NCBI GenBank assembly: GCA_021432605.1
Contig: MU271143.1
Location: forward strand, 3,357,277 to 3,421,276
DNA length: 64,000 bases
Direction of reading: 5' to 3'
DNA from: Coniochaeta sp. PMI_546
Lineage: Eukaryota > Ascomycota > Sordariomycetes > Coniochaetales > Coniochaetaceae
The position numbers were made by a program, and so were the translations under genes. Position 1 is the first letter of the stretch. The number at the start of each line of letters is the position of its first letter. The notes beneath the pieces are model-generated. The model did no database searches and had not been told where the DNA came from. It saw only the letters and a list, made by a program, of their open reading frames with translations. Below, piece by piece: positions 47,312 to 58,522 of the stretch.

Positions 47312-48231
47312 ATGACTGACAGGAGACGAATAAACGGTCCTGCTGCGGCAACCTTACCTCCAGTCTTCTTCGATGATGCCGTCGAGGAACAGAAAGCCGC
47401 CAGGCTGATAAGGTCGAGACCATCAGATGCTCTTCGGAAACTGTGTGAGTTTGACACATACATCCGCCATGGTTTCCAGTTTCTAACATTCGGCCAGATC
47501 TGAAAACTGGTGTCACACCTTCTGCTTCTGGATCGGCTTACTTGGAGATTGAGACAACGTTCAAATCCGGCGTGTCTGGCCTGAAGCTTAGCTGCAGTGT
47601 CCATGGACCACGCTCTCTACCTAAATCAGCACCTTTCTCACCACACATTATCCTATCTGCTCATGTCAAGTATGCCTCGTTCGCAACAAAGCAACGGCGC
47701 GGCTACATTCGGGACTCTTCGGAGAGAGATCTTAGCGTCCATCTCGAGACAGCTCTCCGTGGCGCCATCATCGCAGACCGATGGCCCAAGAGTGGTGTGG
47801 ACATCGTGGTGTCTATCATTGAAGGCGATCAGGATCGCGGAGAAGCAGCTGGCACCGGAGATGAGACGTGGGACACGATGAACGTCTTAAGCGGGTGTGT
47901 CACCGTCGCGTCGGCAGCGCTTGCAGATGCGGGGATTGACTGCGTCGATACGGTGGCAGGAGGAGTCTCGGCGCTGGTGGTGGATGACGACGGCGCAGAG
48001 TCGGTTGTCATGGACCCGGTGCCATCTGAGCACGGCAAGATAATGGCGGCTTGCTGTGTGGCGTACCTCCCAACACGGGACGAGGTTACGAACCTGTGGT
48101 TTAAAGGCAATCTTGAAGTGTCGGATGCGCAGTGGTACACAGAGCTGGTACAGAAGGGGATACAGGCCTCGAGGAGTGCGAACCGGGTACTTGTTCAATG
48201 TCTCCACGACACGGTCAAACTTACAGGATGA
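47312..48231 (+). CDS. MTR3: Exosome complex subunit MTR3 (RNase PH fold)
   Basis: One of six RNase-PH-like ring subunits of the RNA exosome, which processes and degrades RNA in nucleus and cytoplasm. In fungi the ring is catalytically inactive. Two exons, 47312-47444 and 47498-48231, are joined by a 53-nt intron with a textbook branch point (TTCTAAC); the junction reads RKLYLKTGVTPSASGSAYLE. The product is 288 residues. The N-terminus begins MTDRRRINGP, typical of fungal Mtr3, and the RNase PH domain follows from about residue 44 to the end, including GCVTVASAALADAGI, the conserved helix that carries the fold's subunit interface. Rrp43 or Rrp46 are the alternatives; the N-terminus favours Mtr3. 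Confidence 0.9.
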
Positions 48232-49336
48232 CGGGGGTTGCCTGTGGGTGACCCGTTACGGCAGTGACGAGCTGCTGCCTATGACCAGCGACGTGGAATT
48301 CAGAATCCTTTTTTTTCACCACTGAGACTCGGTCCTTGCGTAGGTCACAGTGCAGTTGTCCACGGTAGATGGTCTTGAATTTCCGAGACTACGAGGCACC
48401 ATGAAGAGATTCTTGGCATGGTGCTCATACGATGTTGCAGGCCAACGTATTATGATGTCTTCAGACTTTCGATGCCAGTTGCTATTTTGAACACATGCAG
48501 CTGTGAATACGAGGGTGGGGTGAGTCGCGAACCTGCGATCATGTTCTTTGCGATCGACACGTGTAAGAACTTCTGACGAAGAATCACTGCTGCTACGTTG
48601 TATAACCGTTCATACAGTGCGAAACTGTGCTACTGTGGCCGTACATGAGCGGAAGCTTCATCAGTATTCAGTTATTGACACTGTCTTCACGGTAAGCACG
48701 CTTTCGTCGAAGTGCTCGACAGAACCCGATCTTGGCATTTATCTAGCACGCTAGATCGAAAGCAGCTACAGCGTAGCACAAAGTTGGTTACCCCCATGTT
48801 GCCGGGGTGTCCGCCGTTGGCTAGCGCTGCACCAATCGTCCAATGGGACAGAGCCTAGCAGATCGCACCTTCCGCGTCAGCGCCCAGAAGGTCTCAATCT
48901 CAGCCTTCTTTTCTCCCCTGACAACTCGCCCACCTCTTATCTCCTTTTTCCCTTCCCTGATTGATAACAACCACGAAATATCGTCTCTCGCTAAACAACA
49001 ACGCTTCTGCTTCTATCTTTCGAGTTATCATACCTGTAAACACTTTTAATCCCGTCGAACCTTCGATACTTGCTCTCGCTACCAAGATCTAACAACCATC
49101 GCGACGCTGAGGCTTGTCGCAATACCCCCTGGACCCTTGTCGCCTTTGATCTTTCGCAACGCTGTGACGTCGGAAAGAAACCTCCGTCCTCCAATTTGCC
49201 GGTTACCCTCACATTTCTTCGAAACCACAACTGCGGGCATCGAATCTGTTGCAAGACAGCGCGACTGTCGATGAGTGGAGTGTGTGTTTGACTATAGCAC
49301 GGCGTACTTATATGTCCAATCGACTGGACTCTCCTG
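48232..49336. other. 3' flank of MTR3 and leader of YND1
   Basis: 1.1 kb between tandem genes. The last 450 bases are CT-rich and probably form the YND1 promoter and leader. No further feature recognised. Confidence 0.5.
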
Positions 49337-51499
49337 ATGGGCAAGAAATGTTTGTAGTCCCCGGGCTCATGACCGAACCCCTGGTCTTTGATCTGGTACT
49401 GACCACAATCGCAATCAGCCCGGTATGGCGTCATCTTGGATGCCGGTTCCTCAGGAACACGCCTGCATATTTACAAGTGGAAGGACCCGGCCAAAGCACG
49501 GCATGACGCCTCGAAGAACGACCTCCAGAGCCTGCCAGAAATCAAGACGAAGAAGCATTGGACCCTGAAGATCCGCCCCGGAGTTTCCACGTTCGCAGAC
49601 AAGCCTGAAGAAGTCGGACGTGAACACCTTCAAGCCTTGATCGACCATGCGCTCGAGAACGTACCGAAAGAGAACCACAAGGACACGCCCGTGTTCCTCA
49701 TGGCTACGGCTGGCATGCGGCTCTTGAAGCCAGCCCAGCAAGCTGCCCTGACGAATGAGATCTGCCACTATCTCCAACAAAACACAGAGTTCTTCCTGCC
49801 GGACTGCGGAGCCCATGTGCAGGTGATACCCGGGGAGACGGAAGGGCTGTACGGCTGGTTGGCGTCGAATTATCTGCTTGGTGGTTTCGATCACCCCGAC
49901 GAGCACAAGCATGGCAAGGGCCATCATACATACGGCTTCCTGGACATGGGCGGTGCGTCCGCACAGATTGCCTTTGCGCCCAACGCCACCGAGGCCGAGA
50001 AACACGCCAACGACCTGAAACTGGTCCGGTTACGAACGCTCAACGGAGAGCCTAGCGAGTACCGGGTGTTTACGGCCACTTGGCTGGGATTCGGCGTCAA
50101 TCAGGCGCGGGAAAACTATGTCAAACAGCTGGTGGATGCATATGCGGCCGATGCCCATGAGATTCCAGATGCCTGCATGCCGAAAGGCTTGCGGACTACG
50201 TTGAAGGGACAACCGGTGGACAAGGCGGACTCGAAAGACGTAACACTGGTCGGAACAGGAAAGTTTGACGAGTGCTTACTCAAGACCTACCCGTTACTTG
50301 GAAAGGACGTGCCTTGCGAAGACAATCCTTGCTTGTTGAACGGCCAGCACGTGCCCGCAATTGACTTCGACGTCAACCATTTCATCGGGGTATCTGAGTA
50401 CTGGCATACGACACATGGTGTCTTTGGCATGACCAAAGATGACAAGGCTTACGACTTCACAACGTACCAGAAGAAAGTCAGGGACTTTTGCAACAGGGAC
50501 TGGGCCGCCATCGAATCGAAGCTCGGCGCTCGGGGCAAGAAGGACGCAAAGAACGCGCAGGAAGCTTGCTTCAAGGCGTCATGGCTGATAAACGTCTTGC
50601 ACGAGGGCATCGGGATTCCGCGCATCGGCATAGAGCACACGTCGAGTCCGAGCCACAACGCTACCAAGGCCGCGTTAGACAAAGCCAAGCAGAAAGGCTA
50701 CCTTGACCCCTTCCAACCAGTGGATACGATCGACGGAATCGAGGTCAGCTGGACGCTAGGGAAGATGCTACTCTACGCAGCCGGGCAGGTGCCGCCAAAG
50801 ACTGAAGACGACAGGTTACCGGTTGGATTTGGGAGTAATGTGGCTGGAACACCTCCCGACTTCCAATACGCGGGATCTACGTGGACGCCTATCGACGACA
50901 GCGCATTGGCAGATGACGATGACTGGGGCGATACAGCAGAGGACCTGATTGACAAAGCCAAATCGAAATCGGCCTCGGGATTCTTTATCTTTGTGCTCAT
51001 CCTCCTCGTCCTCTTCTACTTCCTCCGCAGGAAGGAGAGCCGGAAGCGGTTATACGGTAGCCTCAACTCTCTATTCCGGAAATCCCGCCGGCCAGGCAGC
51101 CCGAGGAAAGCGGGCCGCGGCCTGTCTGGACTGACGCACAAATTCTTCGGCGGACGGTCCGCCTCCTACGAACGCGTCATGGAGGAAGGCGAAGCGAGCC
51201 AGTTCGAACTGGGCGACATTGATTCCTCTGACAACGAACACTCGGACAGCAGCGAGGGGTCGTCACGGCTGGGCCGTTCGTCGGGCCTGGCGACACCCAA
51301 ACTCAACGTCGAGCGATTCGATCCCACGGTGCCCGCCTCGTCCGGCTCGGCGCTGGACCGCAGCGGGCTGGTGGTCAGGACGGAGAGCAGGGATCGACTG
51401 GTCCCGAATCTGCAGATGCTGAGTGCGGGCAGGAGGAGTCGGGCCAGCAGCCCGACGAGGATGAAGAGTCCTTTGATCTCGCCGTTGCAAGAGGATTAG
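49337..51499 (+). CDS. YND1: Golgi apyrase YND1 (GDA1/CD39 family)
   Basis: Nucleoside di- and triphosphatase of the Golgi lumen; it removes NDPs left by glycosyltransferases. A 13-nt first exon (49337-49349) is joined across a 69-nt intron (donor GTTTGT, branch CTGAC) to 49419-51499, giving MGKKSRYGVILDAGSSGTRL, where the last part is apyrase conserved region 1. The product is 697 residues. Further apyrase motifs are MATAGMRLL, GETEGLYGWLASNY and FLDMGGASAQIAF. A single membrane segment near residues 523-545 (FFIFVLILLVLFYFLRR) and an Arg/Ser-rich cytosolic tail match Ynd1 rather than Gda1, which has its anchor at the N-terminus. Without the tiny first exon the frame would seem to start inside the nucleotide-binding motif. 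Confidence 0.94.
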
Positions 51500-52228
51500 A
51501 GACCGTCTTGCTGGGCTGCGAGGATTTGCTGGGTTATGACTGAGACTGTGGCGTTGAGCGTTTTCCTCTGCGAACGCGGAGTTGGGGGGGAGCTTTGAAA
51601 TTCACAGAGTGAAAGACTTTTAGAGTATTGTACATACTACGTATGGTACTACGGGACGGGATAAACTAGGATGGATGATCCTTCAGTTGGAGTTTGGACT
51701 TGGGTTCTAAGCGTTATCGTTGCTGTCAAAGACCAAGAGGAATTTTCCTGGCAAGTCACGCAGGGGTGTTGGTCATACTTCGTCGGAAAAAAGTGTTGGG
51801 CTTCTGGAAGATTTCATCTTGTTTCAGGTGAATTTGGTCACAGATCGGGATGGTATGGAGCTTTCCCCCTTAGCATACAGGTTATGGAGATCTTTACAGG
51901 CATTACATGTTCCCCTTGTCCCGGTTTTGTGAAGCCACCATGTTTCAATGCGAACCATACATGCAGACAGACACCACCGTCATGTGTCAAACCAAAGGTA
52001 CCATGGTGACTGACTTCGTATTTGCAACAAATACCCAGTCTCATAAGAGGTAAGCAGCATATGCAACCCACCGCAACCGCCCCAAGCATTAAGGTCTAGT
52101 AGATAAATCGTGTCACATCCGTTCAGGTATCTATCACATGTCACATTCCTACACGGCTGCCAAAAACCCATCATCATCATACAGCTTTTCATTCCCCGTC
52201 ACGGACACCCCCCCTTTTGCAAATCATT
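51500..52228. other. Convergent 3' flanks of YND1 and OPI10
   Basis: 729 bases between facing stop codons, with only short frames. Nothing further recognised. Confidence 0.55.
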
Positions 52229-52855
52229 TCACTCCTGCCTCTCCAAGAACCCCGGATCGGTCCGCACCCGGCTCTCAAACTTGCGCCACCAGTCCTCGAA
52301 GGCCTTGAGGGGCACCACCTCGACCTCGCCCGCCGTCCCGCTGAAGCTGGCCAGGAAGTTGAATGCGTTCTTGATGATGCGCTGGGCGAGGACCAGGGTG
52401 GAAGGCTGGCCGCCCGGCCGCCCGGGACCGGAGGCCGGTACTATCGCGTTGCTCGCGCTCTTCTCCTGTATCCGTTGGGCGACGGACTCTGCCGGCTCGA
52501 GGGAGACGCCGATGACGACGTTGTTGCTGCCGGAGGAAGAGGAGGCCGAAGCCCCGGATATGTTGAAGATGGCGGACTCCTTGCCCGGGCCGATGCCGCC
52601 GAGGAACTTGGTCGACACGTCGCCGCCGCCGCCGCCCCCTTGGCCCGGGGTGACGAGGTAGATGGCCGCTGCGCAGTCTGGGGGTAGGGTCACGCCCGGG
52701 AGGAGGAAGACGACGAGGTGGGAGAAGGGCTTGGCGCCCGGTGCGGTGGCGGCTTGGATGGCGTAGAGGAAGGATGTGGGTGAGGGTGTCTCTGTGGGGG
52801 AGGTTATGACTGGTTGGCCGGCCGGGACGAGGCCGAAGAGAGGTTGTTGAGACAT
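52229..52855 (-). CDS. OPI10: Hikeshi/OPI10 family protein
   Basis: Intronless frame of 208 residues. Hikeshi carries Hsp70 into the nucleus after heat stress; the yeast relative Opi10 was found through an inositol-overproduction phenotype. The N-terminal domain starts MSQQPLFGLVPAGQPVITSP and holds the segment FSHLVVFLLPGVTLPPDCAA, with the usual hydrophobic core. The C-terminal helix pair contains AQRIIKNAFNFLASFSG and ends with FEDWWRKFESRVRTDPGFLE, a signature of the family. A Gly-rich loop (seven Gly) and a Ser-rich loop are expansions in the middle, common in fungi. Length is normal. Starts and stop are clear. Confidence 0.93.
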   Translation of the reverse strand: MSQQPLFGLVPAGQPVITSPTETPSPTSFLYAIQAATAPGAKPFSHLVVFLLPGVTLPPDCAAAIYLVTPGQGGGGGGDVSTKFLGGIGPGKESAIFNISGASASSSSGSNNVVIGVSLEPAESVAQRIQEKSASNAIVPASGPGRPGGQPSTLVLAQRIIKNAFNFLASFSGTAGEVEVVPLKAFEDWWRKFESRVRTDPGFLERQE

Positions 52856-54085
52856 TGCTAAAGGCAGGGATGGAGTATATCGTGTGAGCCCCTATCTCGA
52901 GGGCTGGTGTAAGATCGGATGTGAGATGCTTATCGTACGGTAGTCAGGTGAGTGGTAAGCCACCGGCTCCCGTCAAGCGGTAAGATATCAGATGACAGCT
53001 CGGTGCGGATGCCGCCTGCAGCCGTGCCGCCTCTTCTGGGTCCTTTCTCGTGTGTTTCACTGGGGAGCAGTGGGTAGGTTCCCTGCTTCTAGACCCTGGC
53101 AGTGTACAGCAGGTGACCTGCGTTACACGATATCTCGAGTCCTTATCCCTGGTAGGAGGTGGGGATGAGTACCAATGACAAGGCACCAACCAGGATGACA
53201 AGCAGGGTTTCTCGGAATGTAAACCGAAGGGTCTGTGTGCGGTGCAGGGCACTCCGTGATCGCTGAGACGGGGGGCCTCTGAAATCCCCGGTTTGTACGT
53301 GTAAGCTATGGGATACACGGGGGCGCGGGTTGGTATGTCCCCGGCGAATCAAAGCCAGATGCCTTTCTTTTGACGTCAATGCAGCCGGGCACGGACTGGG
53401 GGTGCAAGAGCTAAGACTGATCGACCGGGCCAGTCCAAGGTCACCGGATCAAAGCCGCACTGGGCGGATGAGATGAACTCCTGTCCAAGAAGACCTAGAT
53501 CCGTGATCCGTTCCGAATAGAGGAAGAGATGTATTGGTGCAATCTCACAGAATAGAGTACGAAATGACGAGCTCTATGGGTACGACCGGTGATGCTGGAT
53601 CGCGATATGCCAAAGGTTGTTTCGCTCGACGAGTTTCTTGTCTTTTGTTTCTCTCACTTATACCGGCAATCCAGATAATGGTGTACTCGAGCAATCGGAT
53701 AAGAAGAAATAAGTACACATATACACGTGTGGTGTGTTCCAGATAGGGCTGGAATTCTGGAAGATGGTGTGGAAGCTCGGTAGAAACCATCTGTCTACGA
53801 TACCTTGCGTGTAGATGCCCCACCTGGAATTCTGGACGCATGAGGCTGGCAGTTGCAAGCCGGTGGGGGTGGGGGTTTAGAATGTCACTGCAGGATTGCT
53901 AAAGGGCAGGGAGCATTGTCTGGTACCCCAATGCTGCGACAGGTCGGACCGGACGCATCTGACCAGGACTAACGAACCACAAGCCAAGCCAGACACTCGT
54001 GATTGCCGGTTGAAGGTGGAGGATTATGACGGGTTGGCGGCCGAAAGGATACTCTACACAAGTCCGGGTAGGACAGGATGCTGGT

Positions 54086-54095
54086 TACACGTGTA
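54086..54095. promoter_or_regulatory. TACACGTGTA palindrome
   Basis: Third exact copy of the E-box palindrome, 536 bases before the Nudix start codon. Confidence 0.4.
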
Positions 54096-54519
54096 GCCCC
54101 AGGAAGGCATGAGATAGATGGAAGCAAAACCTGGTCCTTCGACGATGAGCAGCAGTTGCTCGTGTCAGGTTGATCTGGATTCTGGAATAACTGCAGTGGA
54201 GATAGAGGGGTAGTGTAGCTCGCTTCACTCGCAATCGTGCTCGACGCCATGCCGCCCTAAAGACGGCGCCGTTTCTGCCATTTCCTTCGAATGATTGGAT
54301 GTCTGCAAGCACTTCACTCGTGCTTTTCTGCATGTATACATACCTTAGTTATTCCCTTGATCTCGAGTGACACAGGCGCCGGAAGCTGACCACCTCGAGA
54401 AGATAACACTTCATGTTATGTCCACCGCACTGCTCCCTCGGCCTGCATAGTGAGTTCGAGTCAGTGAACAGTCAAAGACGAACTGAGCTAACAAGGCATA
54501 TATTCAGAGCTCTAGACTC

Positions 54520-54529
54520 TACACGTGTA
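54520..54529. promoter_or_regulatory. TACACGTGTA palindrome
   Basis: Fourth exact copy, 102 bases before the Nudix start codon and 434 bases from the previous copy. Its closeness to a start codon makes this the copy most likely to act as a promoter element; that is inference. Confidence 0.45.
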
Positions 54530-54621
54530 CTCGTCACAATTCCTCGGTCCTATCGTGACTGCCAACCCAAACACACCGGAATAAACACGCTTTAACAATC
54601 AATCAGACGTATTAGCGTCCT

Positions 54622-56113
54622 ATGTCGCCCACAATGGCTGCTCGGTTGACCAGCCTCGATCTGGTCAACAAATGTGATGCGTGAGTTGGCCCCCAAATCT
54701 CATGTCTATGGTGTTTTGAGAATGCGGGGTGGATTTGTCCATGTCTCGGAGATCTGGAAAAGTGTGGAAGTTCGACAAGTTCGACAGCCATGCTATTGCA
54801 TTCTGCTGTGGTCTGCGCGCTGCCGAGATACTTTTTATATCCTGAACAGGAGCACCGGCACAATGAGCTTTCCCTCCAGTTCGCGCCAATTGGCCCTGAA
54901 CCTGCAGGCTGCCCCTCAGGAGGCTCACCGGTCGCGCATGCAGAGCGATCATTGGGGCGCCAACCTACCGGGCCGGTAGTTGTTCTGCGCAACGTCGTGG
55001 CGCGGCTGCTGAATGTCGCCGGCATGCTACCGCACGTGTCCTCCATTAGGACCATTGCCACAAGATACCTCTAGGCCGTGCGCGCGCTTCGGGTGTGATT
55101 TGGGGTTGTGAAACATGGCACTGACATGACGTTGCACTTCAAACAGGTTCCCCGATGCGGAGAAAGACCCCCAAGGTTACGCTGCCCAGTTCCAGAAGCT
55201 GTACACCCTCGTCTGGCACGATGAAGCTGCCGGTGCCGTGCCTCTTGGCTACATGCCGCACTCCGTCTTCGATGCTCTGGTCAACACACCGGCCAGCATC
55301 AGAGGAGAGTTGGATTTCAACCCTTCAACACACACAGTCACGCTATTTCACCAGCCTCAGACTGAACCCGAGCGCACAAAGCTCGTCGCTCGGTTGACGG
55401 ACTACTGGCGAAAGAATGGCACCTTCCGTATCCTCAAAGGATGGCGTGACGAGATGTGGCCCGTCTACGATCACAAGGGCAATCTGCTCTTCAGCATGGA
55501 ACGAGCAGCCATGGGGCTATTTGGCACCATGCGATACGGTGTACATCTGACAGCCTTTGTCCGGGGCAAGAGTGACGACAGCGAATATGACGTTCGCATC
55601 TGGGTCCCCAAACGCTCCACCAACAAATCGACGTATCCAGGCATGCTCGACAACACTGTCGCTGGCGGCCTAATGACCAACGAGGATCCGTTCGAGTGCA
55701 TCATCCGTGAGGCTGACGAAGAGGCATCACTGCCCGAGGACGTCGTTCGCAACAGCGCCAAGTTCGTAGGACTTATCACATATATTTACATCACCGACGA
55801 GCGTTCCGGCGGTGAAGATGGACTGATATACCCGGAATGTCAATGGGTCTACGATCTGGAGCTACCTGCCGATCAAAGCATCATCCCGGAGCCCAAGGAC
55901 GGCGAGGTCGAGTCCTTCAGCCTTTGCACAGTCGAAGAGATCAAAGAGCAACTGGCCCAAGGAAGATGGAAGCCGAACTGCGCATTGGTTATGCTTGACT
56001 TCTTCGTCAGGCACGGCATAATAACGCCAGAGAACGATCCTTATTATTCCGAGATTCATCGTCGCGTGCACCGGCAAATGCCCTTCCCGGGCCCTCACCA
56101 AAGAGAATCCTAG
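54622..56113 (+). CDS. Nudix hydrolase, YJR142W type (DUF4743)
   Basis: Member of the Nudix group related to yeast YJR142W, which is known to hydrolyse damaged forms of thiamine diphosphate; it is often annotated as thiamine pyrophosphokinase-related. Two exons, 54622-54680 and 55147-56113, keep frame across the junction (VNKCDAFPDAEKDPQ) and give 341 residues, the same size as the yeast protein. A DUF4743 domain covers about residues 20-150. The Nudix box GGLMTNEDPFECIIREADEE sits at about residues 192-211, with Ser where the classic motif has its last Gly, as is common in this group. Start codons at 54622 and 54634 are both in frame. Odd: the single intron is 466 nt, about eight times the local norm, with good signals (GTGAGT, CTGAC branch, CAG). 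Confidence 0.9.
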
Positions 56114-56378
56114 ACAGACAAGGACATTCCCTCTTTTGGGTATCATCCAACCATATCCCAACCTTTGTCGCCCCCGTTTTCCTGTCCATTCCACTGAACG
56201 CCAACTGGAAGTCGCCCCTTTTGGGTCTCGCGGATCGATATAGGCGTTGTCTCTCTTGGCTTGATCTCTCCTGTTAGATATTAGAATCCTGCTCAATGCT
56301 CATTTCTTATATCAATTAACATGCCCCTTTCGCGAAGATAATTTTTTTTTTTTCGCATTTAGAAGCCAAAAAGAGCAC

Positions 56379-56903
56379 TCATTTCTTGACCAGAAGGTAA
56401 ACATAGTCCACCCGTAATGATGTCAGCTTCTTATAAGGGCCGTGAAGCGCCATCAACAGTCCGCCAAAAGACGTGTACACGTTCCTACAAACCATCCGGG
56501 GTCAGCAACCGGCCCTCGGCCCGAAACGGCGGGCGCGGGGATCGAACACTCACATCTGATCTTGCACCTTCTCGTCATCCTCAAACTTGTAGACTTTACC
56601 GTGACAGACATAGTCGAACATATCCGCCAGCGTGGCCTCGCCGCCGCCCGCCTTGGCGACGTCGCGCCAGCCCTTCTCGTCGTCCTTGCTGCCGTCTAGC
56701 GATAGGGACGTGGCGAGGACTACGTGTAGGGTCTCTCCGACTTGGCAGGGGAACAGCTCGTGGTTGATGTCGAGCTCCATGGCGGTCGCGCCATCGGTCG
56801 ACGTGCACGAGAGGCGGCTCACGCGGTCGTACTTCTCGGCGTTGATGCTGTTGATCTTGAAAGTCTCTTCGTAGAGCTGGTTCTCTTGCGCGAGGTTCGC
56901 CAT
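56379..56903 (-). CDS. RPB8: RNA polymerases I, II and III shared subunit RPB8
   Basis: Common subunit of all three nuclear RNA polymerases. Two exons, 56903-56554 and 56484-56379, with a 69-nt intron (donor GTGAGT, branch CTGAC, acceptor TAG). The product is 151 residues, normal length. The N-terminus reads MANLAQENQLYEETFKINSI, then RVSRLSC and the beta-barrel segment ELDINHELFPC. The second exon supplies NVYTSFGGLLMALHGPYKKL and the ending YVYLLVKK, both hallmarks of the family. Reading through the donor would stop one codon later, hiding the last 34 residues. Divergent from ELP4 over 455 bases. Confidence 0.95.
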
Positions 56904-57358
56904 GATGACTGACTGCTGGTAACTGTGTGTCGGAAATGGGAGATCTCACTGAGGGAAAGGAAACGGTTGTGTCTCTTGCGTCGTCTAATATCTCGGGAAG
57001 GTTACGTATCGTCGTCAAAGAAACAGGCCGGACGCGGAAAGGTTGAGGGTCAAAATTTCGAGCCTCACCAGGGACTAGGGTGGCTGCTGCAAGGTACGTA
57101 CCTGCCAGCCAGGTTACATAGCGGGGCGAGGCTTAACTCCAGTAGGGTCTCAGCTAAACAGAATGATGGAGGGGCAGGTACAGTTTTCACTTTTGCGAGC
57201 ATTGGAGCTTCAAAAATGTTTAAATGTCCATTCATTCAGTCTTCACAACGCAGGCTGCTTAGGCCCTCCTGAGGTATTCAACCGCTGATACCACGATGCT
57301 CTTGATAGCCACACCATAAGAACTCTAGGTGCACTGTGCTGCGAAGATAACGTGCGTA
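56904..57358. promoter_or_regulatory. Shared divergent promoter, RPB8 and ELP4
   Basis: 455 bases between two outward-facing start codons of housekeeping genes. Short mixed sequence with no coding content. A compact bidirectional promoter is the simplest reading. Confidence 0.6.
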
Positions 57359-58522
57359 ATGTCCTTTCGAAAGAGGAATACCGTGATATCTACGGCCCAG
57401 GCTGGTCAAGCCGCAATATCTCAGCCTACGACACAGAGGCAGCTTGCACCTGGCTTGAGGCCGTCACCAGTGGATGGTCGCCTAACAACATCGACTGGAA
57501 CCTCATCCTTGGACCATCTCCTGGCTGGCCATGTCGGACTACCGCTTGGAACCTCGCTGTTGATCCAGGAACAGGGGACAACCGACTTTGCTGGCATTCT
57601 GCTTCGGTACTATGCCGCAGAAGGCCTGGTCCAAGGGCACCACGTTCACGTCCTCGGCTTCCCCGAAGCTTGGAGATACGAGCTCCCGGCGCTTGCAGCT
57701 GCAGACTCCAAGAGGAAGACGGCGCAGGTTGTGCGACCCGACGAGCAGAAGATGAAGATTGCCTGGCGGTACGAGGCTCTCGGCAACACCCACCTGCAAC
57801 GCAGTCGAGAAGAGGAATCGGGTGCTGCTACATTCTGCCACTCGTTTGACCTCGCCAAACGACTTGCACCTGGAGACATCAAGGGCACATTGCATTCTTA
57901 CCCTTCCATGGACCCTCGAACTATGTCGCTAGATGCACCAGCCAGTCCTGGCTCGTACCTCACGGCCTTCATCAAGACCATCCAGGGGAGAATCATCTCG
58001 GCTGAGCCTACGGCAACCCACCGTGTCATCATTCCGAGCCTGCTCTCTCCTACATTATTTCCGCCAAGCTCCTGCCAGCCGAGCGAGGTGCTGCGTTTCC
58101 TGCACGCTCTACGGGCCCTGCTTCGACAGTACAGCACGCAGGTGACTGCTCTTGTCACTCTGCCGATCTCGCTCTTTCCGCGGAGTAACGGCTTGACCAG
58201 GTGGATGGAGCTGCTCTCTGACGGTGTTATCGAACTAATACCACTGCCTGCCAATCCCGGAGCTCCGCCTCCGAGCTCTGGCGACGGGGGCTCGAAGTCT
58301 GAAGACAAGAGCCAAGGGCTTTTGAGGGTTCACTCGCTGCCGATCTACCACGAGAAAGGGGGCGGTGGTGCGGAAAACAACCACTTCCGCGAAGATCTGA
58401 CTTTCAGTCTCAGTGCCTCGAAAGGAATGGTGATCAAGCCATTCAGTCTCCCTCCTCTGGGAGAGGAAGGTCAACCGGAAAAGTCACCGGCAAGTACCGT
58501 GAAAGACGGCATCGACTTCTGA
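57359..58522 (+). CDS. ELP4: Elongator complex subunit ELP4
   Basis: RecA-like subunit of the Elp4-Elp5-Elp6 ring of Elongator, needed for mcm5/ncm5 modification of wobble uridine in tRNA. Intronless, 387 residues, starting at the ATG at 57359 (the upstream frame offers only GTG). The N-terminus MSFRKRNTVIS and the segment TGTSSLDHLLAGHVGLPLGT, followed by LLIQEQGTTDFAGILLRYY, are typical PAXNEB features. Later segments FCHSFDLAKRL and the final MVIKPFSLPPLGEE followed by KDGIDF match the family end. Walker motifs are degenerate, as known for Elp4. Cytoplasmic, as for yeast Elp4. Confidence 0.94.
   Translation: MSFRKRNTVISTAQAGQAAISQPTTQRQLAPGLRPSPVDGRLTTSTGTSSLDHLLAGHVGLPLGTSLLIQEQGTTDFAGILLRYYAAEGLVQGHHVHVLGFPEAWRYELPALAAADSKRKTAQVVRPDEQKMKIAWRYEALGNTHLQRSREEESGAATFCHSFDLAKRLAPGDIKGTLHSYPSMDPRTMSLDAPASPGSYLTAFIKTIQGRIISAEPTATHRVIIPSLLSPTLFPPSSCQPSEVLRFLHALRALLRQYSTQVTALVTLPISLFPRSNGLTRWMELLSDGVIELIPLPANPGAPPPSSGDGGSKSEDKSQGLLRVHSLPIYHEKGGGGAENNHFREDLTFSLSASKGMVIKPFSLPPLGEEGQPEKSPASTVKDGIDF

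Larger units (their letters stand above)
52856..54621. other. Divergent intergenic region, OPI10 and Nudix gene
   Basis: 1.77 kb without a supported gene. Two of the four TACACGTGTA palindromes lie here, at 54086 and 54520, on the Nudix side, with a near match (TACACGTGTG) at about 53722. Open frames are short. Confidence 0.55.

Noticed and set aside
54612-55061. 149-codon antisense frame spanning the long Nudix intron
   Set aside because: No domain or signal; the length fits chance in GC-rich sequence.
56530-56553. B-box-like GTGTTCGATCCCC inside the RPB8 intron
   Set aside because: No A-box or foldable tRNA upstream; it lies in a well-supported intron.
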